10,994 nucleotides of DNA from DASVAL01 sp035649575 (GTDB taxonomy: Bacteria > Planctomycetota > UBA1135 > UBA2386): positions 1-10,994 of the forward strand of contig DASRJH010000159.1 in NCBI GenBank assembly GCA_035649575.1, read 5' to 3'. Below the pieces are notes generated by a model. That model saw nothing but the letters and a program-made list of their open reading frames with translations. It had not been told where the DNA came from and made no database searches. Of this stretch, positions 6,453-10,994 are shown piece by piece (position 1 is the first letter of the stretch; every line of letters begins with the position of its first letter). Position numbers and translations under genes: made by a program.

Positions 6453-9400
6453 TCGTCTCCCTCACTCCCTTTGCGCACCAGCACCCGACCCTTCTTGCCC
6501 GCTGCCCTGCGCGCCGCCGGCGGCGCTGCGATGCCGAGCCGCTCTGCCAGGAAGCGTCCCGTGTGGCTGCCTGCGGTCGCCGCGATCTCCTGGGGCGGCC
6601 CGAGCGCCACGATGCGGCCGCCGTGGTCGCCGGCTTCGGGGCCCAGCTCGAGCACCTGGTCGGCGGCAGAGATCACGTCGAGCTGGTGTTCGATCACGAC
6701 GACCGAGGCGCCGCGCTCGAGCAGCCGGTCGAGCACGGACATGAGCTTCCTGACGTCGTCCTGGTGCAGCCCCGTGGTCGGCTCGTCGAGCACGTAGATC
6801 ATGTGCGCGCGTGGCCGCGTCGCGAGCTCCGCGCACAGCTTGATGCGCTGCGCTTCGCCGCCCGAGAACGTGTTCGCGGGCTGGCCGAGCCGCAGGTAGC
6901 CGAGACCGACGTCGTGCATGAGCTGCAGCGGGCGCACGATGTGTTTGTGGTTGCCGAAGAAGTCGAGCGCCTCGTCGACGTCCATGCCGAGCACGTGCGC
7001 GATGTTCTTGCCGCGATACTCGACGGTCAGCGTCTCGCTGTTGTAGCGGCGGCCGTTGCACACCTCGCACGTGACCCAGACGTCGGCCAGGAAGTGCATC
7101 TCGACCTGGATCTGGCCCTTGCCCTCGCAGTGGGCACAGCGTCCCTCCGCGACGTGGAACGAGAAACGGCCCGGACCGAAGCCCTTCTGCTTCGCCATCG
7201 GCGTACTCGCGAACAGCTCGCGGATGTGCGTGAAGGCCCCCGTGTAGGTCGCCGGGTTGCTCGACGGCGAGGTGCCGATCGCCAGCTGGTCGACGACGAC
7301 GAGCTGCCAGGGACGCGTCTCGCCATCGCGCCACGACACGGTCGCTTCTCCGCTCTGCAGCGCCGGCACCAGCGCGTCCATGACGAGCGAGGACTTGCCC
7401 GAACCCGACACGCCGGTCACCGCGCAAAGGCACCCGAGCGGCATGTCGACGTCGAGCGACTTCAGGTTGTGCACGTTCACGGCTCGCAGCGCCACGTGCC
7501 CGGCCACGGGACGGCGCGTGGGCCTCTCCACACCGAGCTCGCCGCGCAACCACTGCCCCGTCAGTCCCTGGCTCCGTGCTATGGCGGCCGGCGTGCCATG
7601 TGCTACGACCTTGCCGCCGCGTGTTCCGGCGCCGGGGCCGAGGTCGAGCACGTGGTCGGCCGCGCGCACCATGACTTCGTCGTGCTCGACGGCGATCACC
7701 GTGTTGCCGAGGTCGCGCAGCTCGAGCAGCGTGCGCAACAGCCGTTCGGTGTCTCTGGGGTGCAGGCCGACGGTCGGCTCGTCGAGCACGTAGAGCACGC
7801 CAACCAGCTTGTTGCCGAGTTGCGTGGCGAGCCGGATGCGCTGGGCTTCGCCGCCCGACAACGTCGCGGCCGAGCGGTCGAGCGTCAGGTAACCGAGCCC
7901 GGTCTCGCGCAGGAACGACATCCGGTTCTTGATCTCTTTCAGCACGTCCGCCGCGATGCGGCGTTCGGTCGGGTCGAGCCGCAGCCCTTCGATCGTCGCG
8001 GCCGCGTCGTCGACCGTCTGCTTCAGCAGCTCGGGCAGCCGCACGCCACCGACCTTCACGTGGCGCGGACCCGGTTGCAGCCGTTCGCCCTCGCAGTCGG
8101 GGCACGCCTGCGACTTCATCACGGCGCGGAAGCGGTCGTCGCCGCCGTGCTCCGCATCGCGGCCGTGGAACCACTCCTCGACCTGACGCGCGAGACCCTT
8201 CCACGGCACCGACATGCGCCACTCGCGTCGCTTGCCCGCTTCGTATTTGCGGAACACGACCTCGAAGCGTTCGTCGCCGCAACCACGCAGCAGCATCTGC
8301 CGCGCCTTCGGCGTCAGCTTGCGCCACGGCACCTCGAGGTCGAAGCCGTGTCTCTGCGCGACGGCCGTCGCGACCTCGGCATACCAGCCCTCGGGATTCG
8401 TGAGGAACGTGAACGCCGCGCCCTGGTGCCGGATCGCGCCGCCGAACGCCGGCTTGTCGCGGTGATTCACGAGCAGGTCCTCGGTGCAGACGACGACCTC
8501 GCCGAGGCCGTTGCAGGCCGTGCATGCCGCGCTGTGGTGATTGAACGAGAACCAGCGCGGATGCGGATCCACGGGAGCCCGGTAGTCGCAGAGGTGGCAG
8601 CCGCGATCGGCGCGGAACCAGTGTTGCTGCCCCGCCTCCGTACCGTCGGCCAGCCGCACGACCGCGCAAGCACTGCCGCCGTGCGCCTTGGCCGCCTGCT
8701 GCGCCTGTTCGAGCGCGTCCGCGAGCCGGCCGCGATCGCCGAGCGTCGTGCGGTCGATCACGAGCATCACTTCGCTCGGCGCCTTCGCGGGCCACTTCGC
8801 GTCGAGACGCAGCTCTTCGCCGTCGACCAGCGCGCGCACGAAACCGGCCTGCTGCCATTCGCCGCGCAGCGCCTGCAGCCACGCCGCGGCCTGTTTGTCG
8901 TCGCCGCGCACGTCGTCGGGCACGGTGATCGGCGCGAGCACGTGGGCGCGCCGCCCCGCCCACTCGCCGACCAGCTTCGCCGCGGCGCGGCTCGGCGACC
9001 ACGCGATCAGCTCCTGGCCGTGCGTCGGGCAGTGGGGCCGGCCGATGCGCGCGTAACACAGACGCAGGTAGTCGTGGATCTCGGTCGTCGTCGCGACGGT
9101 CGAACGCGGGCTGCGCGCCGTGCGCTTCTGGTCGATCGCGATCGACGGACCGAGGCCGTCGAGCCGATCGACCGGTGCTCTGTCCATGCGGCCCAGGAAG
9201 CGCCGCGCGTAGGTCGACATGCTCTCGAGGAACCGGCGCTGGCCCTCCTGGAAGATCGTGTCGAACGCGAGGCTCGACTTGCCGGAACCAGACGGGCCCG
9301 TGACGACCGTGAACTTGCCGAGCGGCACGTCGCAGTCGACACCCTGCAGGTTGTGCGTGCGCGCGCCGCGCACCTCGATGTGCGTCGGCCGCGACACGCG

Positions 9401-10994
9401 CTGGCCCTCGGGCGCGCGAGGCTTCGTGGCAGCGGCCTTGCCGTTGCTGCCGCGTCTGCCGATGCCGATCGAACGCAGCGCCTGCCCCGTGTGCGAGGCC
9501 GCGACCGCCGCGACCTGTTCGGGCGTGCCGGCCGCGACGATGCGCCCGCCCGCTTTGCCACCCTCGGGACCGAGGTCGACGATCCAGTCCGCGGCGCGCA
9601 CGACGTCGAGGTTGTGTTCGATCACGAGCACCGTGTTGCCGGCGTCGACGAGCCGCTGCAGCGACTCCATGAGCTTGCTGACGTCGTGGAAGTGCAGCCC
9701 CGTGGTCGGCTCGTCGAGCACGTAGAACGTCTTGCCCGTGGCGGGCCGCTGCAGCTCGGTCGCGAGCTTCACGCGCTGCGCTTCGCCGCCCGACAGCGTC
9801 GTCGACGGCTGGCCGAGCCGCAGATAGCCGAGCCCGACGTCCTGCAGTGCTTTGAGGCCGCGCGCGATCTTCGGCAGGTCGGCGAAGAACGCGGCCGCTT
9901 CGTCGACGGTCATCTCGAGCACGTCGTGCACGCTCTTGTCCTTCCAGCGGATCGCGAGCGTCTCGGCGTGGAACCGCGCGCCACCGCATTCCTCGCAGAC
10001 GACCTCGACCGGCGCCAGGAAGTTCATCTCGAGCGTCGTGACGCCAGCACCCTGGCACGCTTCGCAGCGGCCGCCCGGCACGTTGAACGAGAAGCGGCCC
10101 TTCTCGTACTGGCGCAACCGCGACTCGGGCAGCAGCGCGTAGAGGTCGCGCACGTGCGTCCAGAGGTCGGTGTAGGTCGCCGGGTTGCTGCGCGGCGTGC
10201 GGCCGATCGGCGCCTGGTCGATCTCGACGACCTTGTCGAGCTGTGTGATGCCTTCGATGCGTTCGCAGTGTGAAGCACCCGCGTCGGCGTCCATGAGCTC
10301 GCGCATCAGCGCCGGCACGAGTACGTGGTGCACGAGCGTCGACTTGCCCGAGCCCGACACGCCCGTCACGGCGACGAAGCGACCGAGCGGGATCTCGACG
10401 TCGAAACCCTGCAGGTTGTGATGGCGGGCGCCGCGGATCCAGAGCGAGCCGCGCTCGGACAGCCGGCGCTCGGCCGGGATCGGCACCGCGAGCTCGCCGC
10501 GCAGATAGCGCCCGGTCAGCGAGTGCGGCGTGTTGCGCACCTCGTCGGGCGTGCCGGCCACGACGATCTCGCCGCCGTGTACGCCGGCCGCGGGGCCGAC
10601 GTCGACGAGGAAGTCGCTGCGCTTCATCGTCTCCTCGTCGTGTTCGACGACGACGACCGTGTTGCCGCGGTCGCGCAGCGCCTCGAGCGTGCGCAACAAC
10701 CGCGCCTGGTCGCGCGCATGCAAGCCGATGCTCGGTTCGTCGAGCACGTAGAGGATGCCGCGCAGCCCGGCACCGACCTGCGCCGCGAGCCGGATGCGCT
10801 GCGACTCGCCGCCCGACAGCGTCGGTGCACGGCGCTCGAGCGTCAGGTAGCCGAGCCCGACGTCGGCGAGGAACGTCAGCCGCCGCTCGATCTCGATGCG
10901 GATGTCGCGGCCGATGCGCTCCGCGTTGCCGTCGAGCTCCATCGCGCGCACCCACTGCAGCGCGTCGTCGATCGACAGCGCGAGCACCTCGGGC
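6449..10994 (-). CDS. uvrA: Tandem-duplicated excinuclease ABC subunit UvrA (5' partial, ~1,514 residues visible)
   Basis: UvrA is the damage-sensing ATPase that loads UvrB in nucleotide excision repair; normal UvrA is about 940 residues with two ABC ATPase domains. Numbering from the GTG codon at 10987 (internal, as the frame continues to the window edge), unit 1 enters midway through its first ATPase domain: LSGGESQ at 57-63, YVLDEPSIGLH at 80-90. Its second domain is complete: Walker A GVSGSGKSTLV 209-219, zinc cysteines 308/311/331/334, IGRTPRSNPATYT 261-273, LSGGEAQ 398-404, YVLDEPTTGLH 422-432. After a linker (505-535) comes a whole second UvrA: Walker A GPSGSGKSSLAFD 564-576, UvrB-binding/insertion region about 640-790, zinc cysteines 797/800/822/825, LSGGEAQ 1043-1049, YVLDEPTVGLH 1066-1076, Walker A 1192-1202, cysteines 1284/1287/1307/1310, FSGGEAQ 1374-1380, YVLDEPTTGLH 1398-1408. 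The last ~25 residues are Lys/Arg-rich. About 430 N-terminal residues are missing, so the full protein should be near 1,950 residues. Chlamydial UvrA is similarly duplicated. The stop overlaps the XPB start. Confidence 0.97.
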   Translation of the reverse strand, partial: PEVLALSIDDALQWVRAMELDGNAERIGRDIRIEIERRLTFLADVGLGYLTLERRAPTLSGGESQRIRLAAQVGAGLRGILYVLDEPSIGLHARDQARLLRTLEALRDRGNTVVVVEHDEETMKRSDFLVDVGPAAGVHGGEIVVAGTPDEVRNTPHSLTGRYLRGELAVPIPAERRLSERGSLWIRGARHHNLQGFDVEIPLGRFVAVTGVSGSGKSTLVHHVLVPALMRELMDADAGASHCERIEGITQLDKVVEIDQAPIGRTPRSNPATYTDLWTHVRDLYALLPESRLRQYEKGRFSFNVPGGRCEACQGAGVTTLEMNFLAPVEVVCEECGGARFHAETLAIRWKDKSVHDVLEMTVDEAAAFFADLPKIARGLKALQDVGLGYLRLGQPSTTLSGGEAQRVKLATELQRPATGKTFYVLDEPTTGLHFHDVSKLMESLQRLVDAGNTVLVIEHNLDVVRAADWIVDLGPEGGKAGGRIVAAGTPEQVAAVAASHTGQALRSIGIGRRGSNGKAAATKPRAPEGQRVSRPTHIEVRGARTHNLQGVDCDVPLGKFTVVTGPSGSGKSSLAFDTIFQEGQRRFLESMSTYARRFLGRMDRAPVDRLDGLGPSIAIDQKRTARSPRSTVATTTEIHDYLRLCYARIGRPHCPTHGQELIAWSPSRAAAKLVGEWAGRRAHVLAPITVPDDVRGDDKQAAAWLQALRGEWQQAGFVRALVDGEELRLDAKWPAKAPSEVMLVIDRTTLGDRGRLADALEQAQQAAKAHGGSACAVVRLADGTEAGQQHWFRADRGCHLCDYRAPVDPHPRWFSFNHHSAACTACNGLGEVVVCTEDLLVNHRDKPAFGGAIRHQGAAFTFLTNPEGWYAEVATAVAQRHGFDLEVPWRKLTPKARQMLLRGCGDERFEVVFRKYEAGKRREWRMSVPWKGLARQVEEWFHGRDAEHGGDDRFRAVMKSQACPDCEGERLQPGPRHVKVGGVRLPELLKQTVDDAAATIEGLRLDPTERRIAADVLKEIKNRMSFLRETGLGYLTLDRSAATLSGGEAQRIRLATQLGNKLVGVLYVLDEPTVGLHPRDTERLLRTLLELRDLGNTVIAVEHDEVMVRAADHVLDLGPGAGTRGGKVVAHGTPAAIARSQGLTGQWLRGELGVERPTRRPVAGHVALRAVNVHNLKSLDVDMPLGCLCAVTGVSGSGKSSLVMDALVPALQSGEATVSWRDGETRPWQLVVVDQLAIGTSPSSNPATYTGAFTHIRELFASTPMAKQKGFGPGRFSFHVAEGRCAHCEGKGQIQVEMHFLADVWVTCEVCNGRRYNSETLTVEYRGKNIAHVLGMDVDEALDFFGNHKHIVRPLQLMHDVGLGYLRLGQPANTFSGGEAQRIKLCAELATRPRAHMIYVLDEPTTGLHQDDVRKLMSVLDRLLERGASVVVIEHQLDVISAADQVLELGPEAGDHGGRIVALGPPQEIAATAGSHTGRFLAERLGIAAPPAARRAAGKKGRVLVRKGSEGDE
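6457..6461 (-). promoter_or_regulatory. Shine-Dalgarno GGGAG for the XPB helicase gene
   Basis: GGGAG on the coding strand ends 4 nt before the ATG at 6452, inside the final codons of uvrA. The ATG shares bases with the uvrA TGA (ATGA), so ribosomes ending uvrA can restart on XPB. Confidence 0.65.

Noticed and set aside
4753..6465. Upstream open extension of the XPB-partner frame through the whole XPB gene, which would give a 1,214-residue protein.
   Set aside because: The extension is low-information Arg/Ala-rich shadow of XPB; the ATG at 4752 has GAGGAG at 5 nt and an ATGA overlap, marking the real start.
6563..10273. A very long open frame on the plus strand opposite uvrA, and others at 1208-2860 and 4746-6797.
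   Set aside because: They are antisense to genes with complete family motifs, their translations are Arg/Ala/His-rich without recognisable domains, and long shadow frames are expected in such GC-rich DNA.
10985..10987. GTG at 10987 as a real start of UvrA.
   Set aside because: The frame continues to the window edge and the visible sequence begins mid-domain, just before an ABC signature, so the true start lies outside the window.

Overview
All six protein-coding genes in this window lie on the minus strand. The DNA is uniformly GC-rich, tightly packed, and shows no sign of phage, IS or CRISPR material. No rRNA or tRNA gene was recognised. The gene content suggests a high-GC bacterium. The best guess is a planctomycete-type lineage, because of the tandem-duplicated UvrA and a bacterial XPB helicase. 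This is inference: double-length UvrA is also known from Chlamydiae, and XPB plus its partner is known from Actinobacteria such as Mycobacterium.

Region 1 (10994 down to 2821) is a DNA-repair operon. It starts with the last ~1,514 residues of a tandem-duplicated UvrA, whose 5' end lies outside the window. An XPB-type superfamily 2 helicase follows, and then a 643-residue protein ending in a Helicase_C_3-like domain. Both junctions are ATGA overlaps, each with its own Shine-Dalgarno-like sequence inside the upstream gene, so translational coupling is likely. The inferred theme is damage recognition (UvrA) with an unwinding or remodelling motor (XPB and its partner). No UvrB, UvrC, XPF or Bax1 nuclease is visible here.

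Region 2 (2740 to 1277) is a single FAD-dependent amine-oxidase-fold gene of the UDP-galactopyranose-mutase / HemG-like type. It is separated by about 80 nt from the repair operon and by 76 nt from the next gene. The downstream spacer carries three perfect copies of a 9-bp unit directly after the stop codon.

Region 3 (1200 to 1) is a thiamine pair. A ThiE/TenI-superfamily protein is followed, after one sense-frame stop and a single codon, by the N-terminal half of thiamine-monophosphate kinase (ThiL), which runs off the left edge. The ThiE/TenI protein lacks some residues expected of true thiamine-phosphate synthase, so it may be a TenI-type enzyme.

The most interesting feature is the physical union of a four-ATPase UvrA with a bacterial XPB and its Helicase_C_3 partner.
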